Shown piece by piece: positions 9,801 to 18,299 of a DNA stretch of 64,000 bases. The translations under genes were made by a program, and so were the position numbers. The notes beneath the pieces were generated by a model. The model saw only the letters and a list, made by a program, of their open reading frames with translations, was not told the DNA's origin and did not search any database. Source of the DNA: an uncultured Clostridia bacterium (GTDB taxonomy: Bacteria > Bacillota > Clostridia > Lachnospirales > Lachnospiraceae); contig CAOKDX010000003.1 of assembly GCA_948467395.1 (NCBI GenBank), positions 124,001 through 188,000 on the forward strand. The letters run 5' to 3'. Numbering within the stretch: the stretch's first letter is position 1; the number at the start of each line of letters is the position of its first letter.

Positions 9801-11297
9801 CACCATATCGTCAGTAATGCTGGTGACTTCCGTAATCCTCGGCGGGATAGGCACTCCTGGATTGACGAAGGTACTGAAACGGTCCGATATTTTTCCATCT
9901 CTTACCTTCACAGCGCCAATCTCGATAATGCGGTTTCTCGTAGGGGAAAATCCCGTTGTCTCCAGGTCAAATACAACAAAGGAATCCTGCAGGGACTGCC
10001 CTTTCGCATGCTTCACCGCATCGTCCAGATCGTCCACCAGATACGCCTCACAACCGTAGATTACCTTAAAATCGTCACTGTCAATGGCATGCTCAGCATC
10101 CGGAAACGACTGCACAACGCCGTGATCGGTAATGGCAATGGCCGGGTGTCCCCATTGCTGCGCCCGTTTCACCATCTTCTTTGCATCCGTCATGGCGTCC
10201 ATATCGCTCATCTGTGTGTGGGCGTGCAGCTCCACACGCTTCACTGGCGCCTGATCGCTGCGTCCCACCCGGAACCCCTGGATCTCTTTCATACCCATAA
10301 TGTTTCCGATCCGGATTTCCTTATCATAGGCATCAAAAGAAGCCACCCCCTTCAGACGGATGGCATTCCCCTTTTTCACAAACTCAAAGAAGGACAGCTC
10401 ATCCACAAGTTCCTTCTTAATAAATACCTTAACCATAATGGTATCTGTGAAATCCGTCACCGCAAAGGTTACAATCAGCTTGTCCCCCTTGATCTCCCTC
10501 TGATCCACAGAACGTATCATCCCATCAATCACTACCTCGCCAATCTCATCCACGATCTCTTTGATGGGGATTACCTCACCCTCCACGTTCTTTCCGTAGA
10601 ATACAGAAGGATCCTTCGCCGGCTTGCGGTAATTGCTTCTCCGCGGCACAAATGGTTTCTGGGGCGGAACACCTCCCTGACTGCCGCCAGACACGGCCGG
10701 GGCGGAGCCAGCGCTCTCCCCTCTTCCTTCTGCCTCCTGTTCCTCCTGATGGGGCTTCACCATCCGGTATACCTCCGGCTCGTACGTTTTCCTCTGCTTT
10801 TTTTCCCGATATTCGAATTGTATTTCCACATCCATGTCAAAGCGCCGTTTCAGCCGGGAAGAGAAAAATTCCCTGATGCCGCCGCTCCTCTCATGGCAGA
10901 GGAAATCGTCATCACAGACCAGCGTGAGCACATCACCCTCCACGGAAAACGGCTCCGAACAGAACTTCATATAATCAATGGCATTCATTTCACGCAGCTC
11001 TTCCCGCAGCGTATCCCCATAAGAATCCACCAGCCTGCCCAGATCATATTCTCCCGCAAAAGGATAGCACAGCTCCAGCTTCGGCCGGAAACCCAGACGG
11101 TAAAAAACCTGCTTATAGAGCTTCTTCTCCATGTTTTTCACAGGGCGGTAAGGAATCAGCTGGTCGCCTCTCACATAGATAAACGCCAGCATTTTCGTTT
11201 TAGAGGCACTGATCTTCTCGACCTGTGCCCCTGCAAAAAAATCATATAAATTATCATCCACGGACAGCTCCGGGAATGCTTCAAAAAAATGAACCAC
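6900..11297 (-). CDS. polC: DNA polymerase III alpha subunit, PolC type
   Basis: 1465 residues, full length for the Gram-positive replicative polymerase. In order: N-terminal region; OB-fold about 240-345; a PHP domain beginning LHAHTQMSDMDAM near 357 that is split by a DnaQ-like 3'-5' exonuclease (VVFDLETTGF near 444, Asp and Glu of the first exonuclease motif); a zinc site with CEKC near 932 and CPEC near 964; the polymerase catalytic PDIDLNFSGEYQ near 990; and the C-terminal helix-hairpin-helix region. It synthesises DNA at the fork and proofreads. It is the last gene of the long minus-strand operon, 11 nt after ispG. Confidence 0.98.
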   Translation of the reverse strand: MVHFFEAFPELSVDDNLYDFFAGAQVEKISASKTKMLAFIYVRGDQLIPYRPVKNMEKKLYKQVFYRLGFRPKLELCYPFAGEYDLGRLVDSYGDTLREELREMNAIDYMKFCSEPFSVEGDVLTLVCDDDFLCHERSGGIREFFSSRLKRRFDMDVEIQFEYREKKQRKTYEPEVYRMVKPHQEEQEAEGRGESAGSAPAVSGGSQGGVPPQKPFVPRRSNYRKPAKDPSVFYGKNVEGEVIPIKEIVDEIGEVVIDGMIRSVDQREIKGDKLIVTFAVTDFTDTIMVKVFIKKELVDELSFFEFVKKGNAIRLKGVASFDAYDKEIRIGNIMGMKEIQGFRVGRSDQAPVKRVELHAHTQMSDMDAMTDAKKMVKRAQQWGHPAIAITDHGVVQSFPDAEHAIDSDDFKVIYGCEAYLVDDLDDAVKHAKGQSLQDSFVVFDLETTGFSPTRNRIIEIGAVKVRDGKISDRFSTFVNPGVPIPPRITEVTSITDDMVADAPEIADVLPEFLKFCQGCVLVAHNADFDYGFICKKGAEQGLDTEFTVVDTVGVARVLFPHMARYTLDSVAKAMKISLVNHHRAVEDAEATAEIFEKMITLLEKEGIRDLDALYEKTHCAPEIIKKKPYYHAILLAQNEVGRVNLYRLVSLSHLKYFFRRPRIPKSELMRWREGLIVGSACEAGELYRALLDDADDDRIGELVDFYDYLEIQPAGNNGFMLESEKRLYENITTWDDVKDINRRIVQLGERYGKPVCATCDVHFLDPEDAIYRSILQAGQGMKDEKQPPLYLRTTDEMLQEFSYLGEEKAMEVVVANTNRIADMIEKISPVYPDKCPPVIENSDQQLRDICYRKAHSMYGEDLPSQVSERLEHELNSIIKNGFAVMYIIAQKLVWKSNEDGYLVGSRGSVGSSFVATMSGITEVNPLPAHYYCEKCHYVDFDSEEVRAFAGSSGFDMPPKNCPECGEPLVRDGHDIPFETFLGFYGDKEPDIDLNFSGEYQSKAHNYTEVIFGAGQTFRAGTVGTLADKTAYGYVRKYFDEQEIHKRNEEIERLLEGCVGVRRTTGQHPGGIVVLPMGWTIYTFTPIQHPANDMETSIVTTHFDYHKIDHNLLKLDILGHDDPTMIRMLEDITGVDALNISLDDPGVLALFADTSSLGVSPEDLMGTDLGSLGVPEFGTDFVMQMLRDTKPKNFSDLVRISGLSHGTDVWLNNAQYFIARGDCTLSTAICTRDDIMTYLIHTGVENGLAFKIMESVRKGKGLTPDMEEAMTAAGVEPWYIESCKRIKYMFPKAHAVAYVMMAFRIAYFKVYYPLAYYAAFFSIRAKAFDYEIMCQGREKLEETMKDYKKRMNELSQKDQAAYGDMKIVQEMYARGYEFTPIDIFTAQAKHFQITDGKLMPSLNSIEGMGDKAAEGVVEAAKDGPFTSCENFKNRSKVSGTIVDKMREMGLLGNMPLSDQMSLLDFM

Positions 11298-11308
11298 TGT
11301 CTTTCTCC

Positions 11309-12370
11309 CTATTTTTTCCAGTCCACCAGCTCCTGCCGCAGAGTCTCAAGAAGCTCCGCCTCCGGCACCTTCTTCACAATCTCACCCTTTTTGATCAGGA
11401 GTCCTTCCCCTATGCCGCCGGCAATGCCGATATCTGCCTCTCTCGCCTCTCCCGGTCCGTTTACGGCGCAGCCCATGACAGCTACTTTAATATCCAGGTC
11501 AAATTCCTTCACCATCTCTTCCACCTGTGCCGCCAGTCCGATCAGATCGATCCGGGTACGTCCACAGGTAGGACAGGATACTACGCTGATACCGCCTTTT
11601 CTCAGTCCAAGGGTCTTTAATATCATCTTGGCCGCATAAATCTCCTGCACCGGATCCCCGGTCAGGGACACCCGGATCGTATCGCCGATACCCTGATACA
11701 GTATATTGCCAAGTCCCACAGCAGATTTCACACTGCCGGAATAGACAGTTCCGGATTCCGTGATGCCCACATGGAGCGGGTACTCTGTCTTCTGGGCTAT
11801 GATCTCATGCGCGCGGATGCACATCAGGACATCCGAGGATTTGATGCTGATCACCAGCTTATCATACCCCATATCTTCAATCAGCGCCGTTTTATCCAGC
11901 GCACTCTCCACCAGTCCCTCCGCCGTGACACCACCGTACTTTTCAATCCGTTCCTTTTCCAGTGAACCGCTGTTCACGCCGACGCGGATAGGCACTCCGT
12001 GTTCCCGGCAGCAGTCCACCACTGCCTGAATCCGCTCTTTGCTGCCGATGTTTCCCGGATTGATGCGGATCTTATCCGCCCCATGCTCCACGGCAGCGAT
12101 GGCAAGCCGGTAGTCAAAATGAATATCTGCCACCAGAGGGATATGGATCTGGTCCTTGATCTCCCGCAGCGCCCGGGCTGCCTCCATAGTGGGAACCGCA
12201 CTGCGGATAATCTCGCAGCCTGCCGCCTCCAGGGCATGGATCTGGTCTACCGTTTCCTTAACATCCTCTGTCTTTGTATTGGTCATGGACTGGATGGCGA
12301 TGGGATTTTCCCCGCCAATCCGGACATTCCCAATCCTGATCTCTTTTGTTCTGTTTCTTATTTTCTGCAC
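11309..12370 (-). CDS. ispG: 4-hydroxy-3-methylbut-2-enyl diphosphate synthase (flavodoxin), IspG/GcpE
   Basis: 353 residues from GTG 12370, placed 9 nt after an AGGGAGGGG ribosome site; the frame is open upstream to a TTG at 12418, but that extension is encoded by the repeat array and has no family counterpart. The core reads IAIQSMTNTKTEDV, the IspG signature; the [4Fe-4S] ligands are in SCPTCGRTRIDL (about 265) and MGCAVNGPGEA (about 300). It converts MEcPP to HMBPP, the penultimate step of the MEP isoprenoid pathway. The upstream dxr gene and uppS act in the same flow to undecaprenyl phosphate. Confidence 0.95.
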   Translation of the reverse strand: MQKIRNRTKEIRIGNVRIGGENPIAIQSMTNTKTEDVKETVDQIHALEAAGCEIIRSAVPTMEAARALREIKDQIHIPLVADIHFDYRLAIAAVEHGADKIRINPGNIGSKERIQAVVDCCREHGVPIRVGVNSGSLEKERIEKYGGVTAEGLVESALDKTALIEDMGYDKLVISIKSSDVLMCIRAHEIIAQKTEYPLHVGITESGTVYSGSVKSAVGLGNILYQGIGDTIRVSLTGDPVQEIYAAKMILKTLGLRKGGISVVSCPTCGRTRIDLIGLAAQVEEMVKEFDLDIKVAVMGCAVNGPGEAREADIGIAGGIGEGLLIKKGEIVKKVPEAELLETLRQELVDWKK

Positions 12371-12384
12371 TGCTTTGATCCCCT

Positions 12385-12853
12385 CCCTCTCCTCTTCACC
12401 CCGCCTTCCCTTTCGCAAAACTGCACGGCTGCGCCCTGCAGCGCTGCTTCGCAGCTACCTTTTGCTCATGTTGGCGGGGGTGGTCTTTCACTCCGCTCTT
12501 TTCCCTCTCCTGTTCACCCCGCCTTCCCTTTCGCAAATCTGCACGGCTGCGCCCTGCAGCGCTGCTTCGCAGCTCCTTTTGCTCATGTTGGCGGGGGTGG
12601 TCTTTCACTCCGCTCTTTTCCCTCTCCTGTTCACCCCGCCTTCCCTTTCGCAAATCTGCACGGCTGCGCCCTGCAGCGCTGCTTCGCAGCTCCTTTTGCT
12701 CATGTTGGCGGGGGTGGTCTTTCTGACCACTCTTTTTTCCCTCTCCTCTTCACCCCGCCTTTCCCTTCGCAAAACTGCACGGCTGCGCCCTGCAACGCTG
12801 CTTCGCAGCTACCTTTTGCTCATGCTGGCGGGGGTGGTCTTTCTGACCACCTT
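12385..12853. repeat. Four tandem ~118-bp repeats between rseP and ispG
   Basis: Copies begin at about 12385, 12503, 12620 and 12739 (periods 118, 117 and 119 bp). Copies 2 and 3 are identical over about their first 100 nt; copies 1 and 4 differ by a few bases, among them an extra A after GCAGCT. Each copy holds a GCTGC-GAA-GCAGC hairpin and, on the transcribed minus strand, CACCCCCGCC near the start can pair with GGCGGGGTG near the end of the unit, so each unit should fold into a closed structure. The array lies inside the rseP-ispG transcript and touches the ispG ribosome site. Function unknown. Confidence 0.9.
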
Positions 12854-12912
12854 CCTGGTTCAAAACTATGGACGTTTCATACAAGTATGAACGCCCATAG
12901 TTTTGAACCAGG
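12854..12912. repeat. 27-bp inverted repeat next to the tandem array
   Basis: Arms starting CCTGGTTCAAAACTATGG and ending in its complement enclose a short AAG-type loop; only one G-U pair and one bulge break the stem. It begins 21 nt past the rseP stop codon and has no T-tract on the transcribed strand, so a simple terminator is unlikely; an RNase III-type processing site or transcript-stabilising stem fits better. Confidence 0.8.
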
Positions 12913-12933
12913 AGTGAACAGGAGAGTTTTCCG

Positions 12934-14073
12934 TTAAAACAAGTTTACGACGTCGTTTACCATGATGAATACCATCAGGCCCATGAGAAGCATAAAGCCC
13001 GCGGCATTTGTATAACTCTCAAATTTCTGGGGCAGCGGTTTTTTGCGTATCCACTCAGCGAAAAGAAAGACAAGCCGTCCGCCGTCCAGCGCCGGAATCG
13101 GGATCAGGTTCATAACGCCAAGGTTTGCCGTCAGCATAATACTCAGGCTGATCAGCGTCAGTATCACATTCTGCACTCCTTTTCCTGTCTTTTTGCCGGC
13201 ATCCATACTGGCATCCACAGAATCTCCCACGATGCGGACGATTCCCACTGGCCCGGAGACATCCTTGCGGCTGACATGCCCCGTGATCATCTGTCCCAGT
13301 GACTGGATCACGGTAGACATCCAGTACTTCACCTCATAGGCCGCATACCCTATGGTTTTCCACACTCCCACCTTCTGTCGCGTTCCATAGCCAAAGGCCA
13401 GCTTGTAAGACTGCGAGCCGTCTTTATTCTGCACAGATATAGGGGTGATGCTCTTTGTAAATTCCTCCCCGTCCCGGTCAAAGGTAAGCTCCACCGGAGT
13501 GCCGTCCAGCGGATGGATCGCCATATAAAATCCCAGCTCGCCGCTGACGACGATCTTCTCCCCATTGATCTCCTTTATAATATCGCCCTGCTGCACCCCC
13601 GCCTCGATAAGCGGTGAGTTCTCTTCCATAGTGACAATGGCCGCCGGATTATAGCCCACCGTGCCGATCAGAATCAGGGCAAGAAGAAAGGCAAGGATAA
13701 AGTTAAAAAACGGTCCCGCAAAAATTATGGCCATTCTGGCGAACACTGATTTTTTGCTGAAAGAATTGTCGTTCTCCACCGCCTCCTCTTCTCCCAGCAT
13801 CATGCAGGAGCCGCCGAAGGGAAGTATCTTCCAGGAATATATGGTGCCGGCGGCAAATTCCCTGTGTTCCTCAAAATAGGCACTGCTCTTAAAGAACAGA
13901 ACCTTTCGTCCCGCCTCCGATTTCGCCAGGGAGATCAGTCTTGGTCCCATCCCCAGGGAAAATTCGATCACATCTACTTTATTGTACTTTGCCACAATAA
14001 AATGTCCTAATTCATGAAAGATTACGATAAAACTAAATACCAGTAATGCAATTAAAATATTTCCAATGCTCAT
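12934..14073 (-). CDS. rseP: Site-2 intramembrane zinc metalloprotease RseP/RasP
   Basis: 379 residues from ATG 14073, with GGAGG 7 nt upstream; the open frame extends further but into the dxr gene. The first membrane segment contains the zinc motif HELGH (His20, Glu21, His24); a PDZ domain follows at roughly 160-260, with membrane segments before and after; the second active-site motif NLIPIPALDGGR lies in the third helix region. It cleaves membrane-bound anti-sigma factors and remnant signal peptides. It starts 19 nt after dxr, and is separated from ispG by the repeat array. Confidence 0.95.
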   Translation of the reverse strand: MSIGNILIALLVFSFIVIFHELGHFIVAKYNKVDVIEFSLGMGPRLISLAKSEAGRKVLFFKSSAYFEEHREFAAGTIYSWKILPFGGSCMMLGEEEAVENDNSFSKKSVFARMAIIFAGPFFNFILAFLLALILIGTVGYNPAAIVTMEENSPLIEAGVQQGDIIKEINGEKIVVSGELGFYMAIHPLDGTPVELTFDRDGEEFTKSITPISVQNKDGSQSYKLAFGYGTRQKVGVWKTIGYAAYEVKYWMSTVIQSLGQMITGHVSRKDVSGPVGIVRIVGDSVDASMDAGKKTGKGVQNVILTLISLSIMLTANLGVMNLIPIPALDGGRLVFLFAEWIRKKPLPQKFESYTNAAGFMLLMGLMVFIMVNDVVNLF

Positions 14074-14092
14074 TCTTTTCCTCCAATCGCTC

Positions 14093-15244
14093 CTATACGT
14101 GAAAATCCCGCTCCAGTTTTTCGTATGTTTCCTGTTCCACTGTAAGGATCGTATCCAGGTCCGGATCACCGGTGATCTGGTGGCGATCCATGGCAAATTC
14201 TATCATATCATAAATTTGTAAAAATCCTATGTCCTTATGCAGAAATTTTGCCACGGCATATTCATTTGCCGCATTCATCACAGTGAGCATGGTCCCGCCC
14301 GCCCGGCACGCTTCCACAGCCAGCGGAATCCCCCTCAGCGTCTCGGTCCGTGGTTTTTCAAAGTGGAGCTCCGCGATCCTCTCGAAATCCAGCCGCTGGC
14401 CGTCCAGTGTATTTCTGTCCGGATAATATAAGGTGTACTGGATAGGCAGGCGCATATCCGGCGTACCCATCTGAGCCATCACGGCACCATCCCGGAAACC
14501 CACCATGGAATGGATAATGCTCTGGGGCTGTACCAGCACATGGATCCGGTCCAGTTCGACACCAAAGAGCCATTTCGCCTCGATCATCTCAAGCCCCTTA
14601 TTGATCATGGTAGCCGAATCCACCGTGATCTTCGGCCCCATAAACCAGTTCGGGTGAGCCAGTGCCTGTTCTACCGTGACATTTTTCAGCTCCTCCCCGG
14701 TACTGTGACGAAAGGGTCCGCCAGAGGCTGTGAGATAGATCGTCTCGATCTGCCTTTTCTTCTCGCCATTCAGACACTGGAAGATAGCCGAATGCTCGCT
14801 GTCAATGGGGAGTATCTGTACATTATATTCCTTTGCCAGCGGCATAATGATATGTCCCGCTGTCACAAGGGTCTCTTTGTTGGCAAGGGCAATGTCCTTT
14901 CCCGCCCGGATCGCCTCCATCACCGGACGCAGCCCGATCATGCCCACCATGGCCGCCACCACTACCTCCACCTGGGGCAGGGTGCTGACCTGGATAAATC
15001 CGTCCATGCCCCACAGAATCTGACATGGGGAAGAGGAGACGGCGCTTCGTAACTCCTCCGCCCTCTGCCGGTCCTTCATAACAGCATAAGAGGGTTTGAA
15101 CTCCTGGATCAGTTCCGCCATCCTCTGAACATTTTCACTTGCCGTCAGCGCTGCAACTTCAAAATCCCCCGGATTGCGGCGCACCACATCCAGAGTCTGG
15201 GTCCCGATGGAGCCGGTGGCCCCAAGTATCGTAATTCTTTTCAT
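14093..15244 (-). CDS. dxr: 1-deoxy-D-xylulose 5-phosphate reductoisomerase
   Basis: 383 residues from ATG 15244, chosen for the GGAGGAG just upstream and because MKRITILGATGSIG starts at the NADPH-binding motif as in other family members. Further signatures: ALANKETLVTAG, PIDSEHSAIFQCL and LTASGGPFR, which carry metal and substrate contacts. It commits DXP to MEP, the first dedicated step of the MEP pathway. It sits between cdsA and rseP as in many Clostridia. Confidence 0.97.
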   Translation of the reverse strand: MKRITILGATGSIGTQTLDVVRRNPGDFEVAALTASENVQRMAELIQEFKPSYAVMKDRQRAEELRSAVSSSPCQILWGMDGFIQVSTLPQVEVVVAAMVGMIGLRPVMEAIRAGKDIALANKETLVTAGHIIMPLAKEYNVQILPIDSEHSAIFQCLNGEKKRQIETIYLTASGGPFRHSTGEELKNVTVEQALAHPNWFMGPKITVDSATMINKGLEMIEAKWLFGVELDRIHVLVQPQSIIHSMVGFRDGAVMAQMGTPDMRLPIQYTLYYPDRNTLDGQRLDFERIAELHFEKPRTETLRGIPLAVEACRAGGTMLTVMNAANEYAVAKFLHKDIGFLQIYDMIEFAMDRHQITGDPDLDTILTVEQETYEKLERDFHV

Positions 15245-15266
15245 TTTCTCCTCCATTCCATGGATG

Positions 15267-16070
15267 TCAAATATAAGAAACCAGCACAAGAAGATAATAG
15301 ACAAAGGGCGCCACAAATATCACACTGTCAAAACGGTCCAGCACGCCGCCGTGGCCCGGAATCAGATCACCATAATCCTTGATCTCATAATTCCTCTTTA
15401 TGGCAGACGCCGCCAGATCCCCAAACTGCGATATCATCGCGCTAATCACTACCACCAGTGGAAAAACCAGCCTGGCGGATAACAAAAACATATCCTGGTA
15501 TGGGAAAAAGCAGGCAAAGCCAAAGCCAATCACCGCCGCCCCGGCAACGCCTCCCACACAGCCCTCAATGGTTTTCTTTGGACTCAGTGCAGAAAAATGA
15601 TGCCGGCCGGCCAGTACTCCTACTACATAGGCACAGGTATCGGATCCCCATGCACCGATAATGATAAGCCATACCAGCCAGGCTCCCCCCTGCATACATC
15701 TTGTCTGATAGATAAAAGACAGTAGAACCGGCACATAGACGGATATAAAGAAGCATTTCGCCACCGTGTCAATCCTATCCTTCGGAAAACGCGCCACATA
15801 CAGTACAAGCAGGATCACCAGCTCCAGCACAAGCAGTCCCGTAGTCCACCATCCGTGTCCCAGATACAGCAGAATATAATATACCGCTGTCTCGATATAG
15901 ACAACCAGTGCCGCCGGATGACGGTCAAGCCGGAATACCCTGAGGAGCTCATAAACGCCTATCTGCGACAGAATAAGCAGTGCCCCCACCAGCCAGACAT
16001 CGCCATAAAATAAAAGTATGATCGCCGCCAAGACCAGGACGATCCCACTCAGTAAACGTGTGACAAACAT
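15267..16070 (-). CDS. cdsA: Phosphatidate cytidylyltransferase
   Basis: 267 residues from ATG 16070 (AAAGG upstream; an in-frame TTG lies 9 nt earlier). The protein is a run of hydrophobic segments, about eight helices, ending in the CDP-alcohol cytidylyltransferase signature: GSDTCAYVVGVLAGRHHF, SALSPKKTIEGCVGG and then IKDYGDLIPGHGGVLDRFDS. It makes CDP-diacylglycerol from CTP and phosphatidic acid in the cytoplasmic membrane. Its place between uppS and dxr is the usual one. Confidence 0.96.
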   Translation of the reverse strand: MFVTRLLSGIVLVLAAIILLFYGDVWLVGALLILSQIGVYELLRVFRLDRHPAALVVYIETAVYYILLYLGHGWWTTGLLVLELVILLVLYVARFPKDRIDTVAKCFFISVYVPVLLSFIYQTRCMQGGAWLVWLIIIGAWGSDTCAYVVGVLAGRHHFSALSPKKTIEGCVGGVAGAAVIGFGFACFFPYQDMFLLSARLVFPLVVVISAMISQFGDLAASAIKRNYEIKDYGDLIPGHGGVLDRFDSVIFVAPFVYYLLVLVSYI

Positions 16071-16130
16071 ACAATCCAACCTTTCATCTGCTTAACGATT
16101 TATTCACAGCCAAGTCCCGCCCCGGCGGAA

Positions 16131-16844
16131 TCATACACCGCCGAACCGCCGGTCCCTTGCATTGTAATGATCGATGGCCTTCTGCAGCTCTTTTTTGTCA
16201 AAATCCGGCCAGAGCACATCCGTAAAATAGAATTCCGAATACGCCAGCTGCCACAGCATAAAATTGGACAGCCGTTCCTCCCCGCTGGTCCGGATCATCA
16301 GATCCGGATCCGGAATCCCTTTTGTATCAAGATAAGAAGAAAAAAGCTCCTCTGTAATCTCCGTCCCTTTATATTTCCCCTCTGCCACATCCCGGCAGAG
16401 TTCCTTTATTCCCCGGAGCATCTCGTCCCGGCTTCCATAGTTCAGTGCCACCTGGAAATGCAGGCCGGTATTGTCCTTCGTGGCCTCCTCCAGTTCCCGG
16501 ATGCTTTCCTTCATATCCTCTGCCAGCGGTGAAATATCACCAATGACCTTAACGCACATATTATTCTTTGTACTTCGCCGGATGCAGTCCTTCAGGTACT
16601 GCCGGAGAAGCTTCATCAGCGCATCCACCTCATCCTGCGGACGTTTCCAGTTTTCTGTAGAAAAAGCATACACCGTAAGATAATTGATTCCCAGATGATA
16701 GGCGTCCTCGCAGATCTGCTCCACGGTTCTGGCCCCCGCCGCGTGTCCCGCCTTTCTCGGCAGAAAACGTTTCTTTGCCCATCTCCCATTGCCATCCAGA
16801 ATGATCGCCACATGATTCGGCGCCTGCCTCTCAGAACGTTCCAT
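16131..16844 (-). CDS. uppS: Undecaprenyl diphosphate synthase (cis-prenyltransferase)
   Basis: 237 residues. HVAIILDGNGRWAKKR near the N-terminus carries the catalytic Asp of the DGNGRWA motif, and IRTSGEERLSNFMLWQ near residue 195 is the pyrophosphate/Mg-binding signature. It elongates FPP with IPP to the C55 lipid carrier used for peptidoglycan and wall polymers, and so uses product of the MEP genes downstream in the operon. Start at ATG 16844 is preceded by AGAGGT. The 106 nt up to frr hold no visible feature. Confidence 0.97.
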   Translation of the reverse strand: MERSERQAPNHVAIILDGNGRWAKKRFLPRKAGHAAGARTVEQICEDAYHLGINYLTVYAFSTENWKRPQDEVDALMKLLRQYLKDCIRRSTKNNMCVKVIGDISPLAEDMKESIRELEEATKDNTGLHFQVALNYGSRDEMLRGIKELCRDVAEGKYKGTEITEELFSSYLDTKGIPDPDLMIRTSGEERLSNFMLWQLAYSEFYFTDVLWPDFDKKELQKAIDHYNARDRRFGGV

Positions 16845-16950
16845 TGACCTCTTTCCCCTTCCTCAAAACCCAAAGGAAGGACAGTCTGCTCCCAAAGAGA
16901 AACTCTGCTGCCCTCAGAAGCGCCTGCCCTTACTTATGATTATTTTCGCA

Positions 16951-17499
16951 CTACACCGTCATAACTTCATCTGATTTTCCGTCAATCATCTTGTCGATCT
17001 GCGCGATATGTTTATCTGTCAGCTTCTGGATCCGATCCTCCATCTGCTTCTGTTCATCTTCTGAAATCTCATTCGCCTTTGCTTCTTTTTTCACAGCGTC
17101 GTTGGCGTCGCGACGGATATTTCGGACTGCCACCTTGGCAGCCTCCCCCTTTTTCTTCACATCCTTCACCAGCTCCTTACGCCTGTCTTCCGTCAGTTCC
17201 GGAAACACCAGCCGGATCACTTTGCCGTCATTGGCAGGAGTGAGTCCGATATCCGAAGCGAGAATTGCCTTCTCAATATCCTTAATAAGACTGCTCTCCC
17301 AAGGCTGGATCTGAATCATTCTCGCTTCCGGCACAGAGATATTCGCCACGCTCTGCAGCGGAGACGGCGTACCATAATAATCCACCTGAATCCGGTCCAG
17401 AATGCGCGGGTTGGCGCGTCCGGCACGTATCGCCGTATATTCTGACTCCAGACTGGAAAGCGATTTTTCCATCTTCTCTTCATATATACTAATATCCAT
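16951..17499 (-). CDS. frr: Ribosome recycling factor
   Basis: 182 residues from ATG 17499, with AGGT upstream; an open extension to 17541 has no family support. The sequence [20 protein letters not shown] and the two long helices with [15 protein letters not shown]-like middle domain (here [15 protein letters not shown]) are diagnostic. It splits the post-termination ribosome with EF-G. It follows pyrH by 63 nt, the standard pair. Confidence 0.97.
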   Translation of the reverse strand: MDISIYEEKMEKSLSSLESEYTAIRAGRANPRILDRIQVDYYGTPSPLQSVANISVPEARMIQIQPWESSLIKDIEKAILASDIGLTPANDGKVIRLVFPELTEDRRKELVKDVKKKGEAAKVAVRNIRRDANDAVKKEAKANEISEDEQKQMEDRIQKLTDKHIAQIDKMIDGKSDEVMTV

Positions 17500-17562
17500 G
17501 TTTAACCTCATTTCTGCGCTGCATTCTGCGCTTTTCTCCATTCGCCCGCACCCTTATGCGCA

Positions 17563-18270
17563 TCAGTCCGCCGTGATCATAGTCCCTGTACAGGCTCCGC
17601 TCACCGCATTGATAATGCTGTTTTCCTCATTTAGTCCGAAGACACACATCGGCATCTTATTTTCCATGCACAGAACAGCAGCCGCAAGATCCACAACCCC
17701 CAGCTTCTGATCTACGATATCCGCCATAGCCATCGACTCATATTTCTTTGCCTCCGGATTCACAGCCGGATCCGCATTATATACGCCGTCTATGGACTTG
17801 GCCGCCAGAATAATATCTGCTTCTATCTCAACAGCACGCAGGGCAGTGGCCGTATCCGTGGAAAAATACGGATGCCCCGTCCCGCCTGCCAGAAATACCA
17901 CCATCCCTTTCCCCAGATACTTATTCACCCTGTCCTTGGAAAAAAGCTTTGTAAAAGAACCGCACTCGAAAGGAGTCAGTACCTGCGTCATAAGTCCGGC
18001 AGAACGGCAGATCTCCGACATATAGATGCAGTTCATCACCGTGGCCATCATCCCGATCTGGTCAGCCTTCGTCCGGTCAATATTTCCGCTGGTACGTCCG
18101 CGCCAGAAATTGCCGCCTCCGATGACAACAGCCACCTGCACGCCATCATCCGTAAGCCTTTTAATCTGCTCAGCCACCGGGATGCAGGTCGCCTCATCAA
18201 ATCCGGTGCCCCGGTCACCGGCCAGCGCCTCGCCGCTCAGCTTCAATAGTACCCTTTTATATTGTGCCAT
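17563..18270 (-). CDS. pyrH: UMP kinase
   Basis: 235 residues from ATG 18270, with GGGAGG 10 nt upstream (an in-frame TTG at 18279 is too close to that site). The amino-acid-kinase fold motifs are visible: LLKLSGEAL, VAVVIGGGNFWRG, and FSTDTATALRA. It phosphorylates UMP to UDP. It follows the bactofilin gene by 29 nt, so it most likely shares that transcript, instead of the more common rpsB-tsf context. Confidence 0.97.
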   Translation of the reverse strand: MAQYKRVLLKLSGEALAGDRGTGFDEATCIPVAEQIKRLTDDGVQVAVVIGGGNFWRGRTSGNIDRTKADQIGMMATVMNCIYMSEICRSAGLMTQVLTPFECGSFTKLFSKDRVNKYLGKGMVVFLAGGTGHPYFSTDTATALRAVEIEADIILAAKSIDGVYNADPAVNPEAKKYESMAMADIVDQKLGVVDLAAAVLCMENKMPMCVFGLNEENSIINAVSGACTGTMITAD

Positions 18271-18299
18271 GTCTGTCAATCCTCCCTGATAAGCCCCTC

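Noticed and set aside
10008-11249. Plus-strand open frame (413 codons) opposite the polC 5' half
   Set aside because: Antisense shadow with biased composition; no ribosome site.
12385-12853. Repeat array as a CRISPR locus
   Set aside because: Tandem ~118-bp units without alternating short repeats and unique spacers; no cas genes.
12156-12890. Plus-strand frame of 244 codons running through the repeat array
   Set aside because: Repetition of the repeat unit keeps it open; no ribosome site, and it is antisense to ispG.
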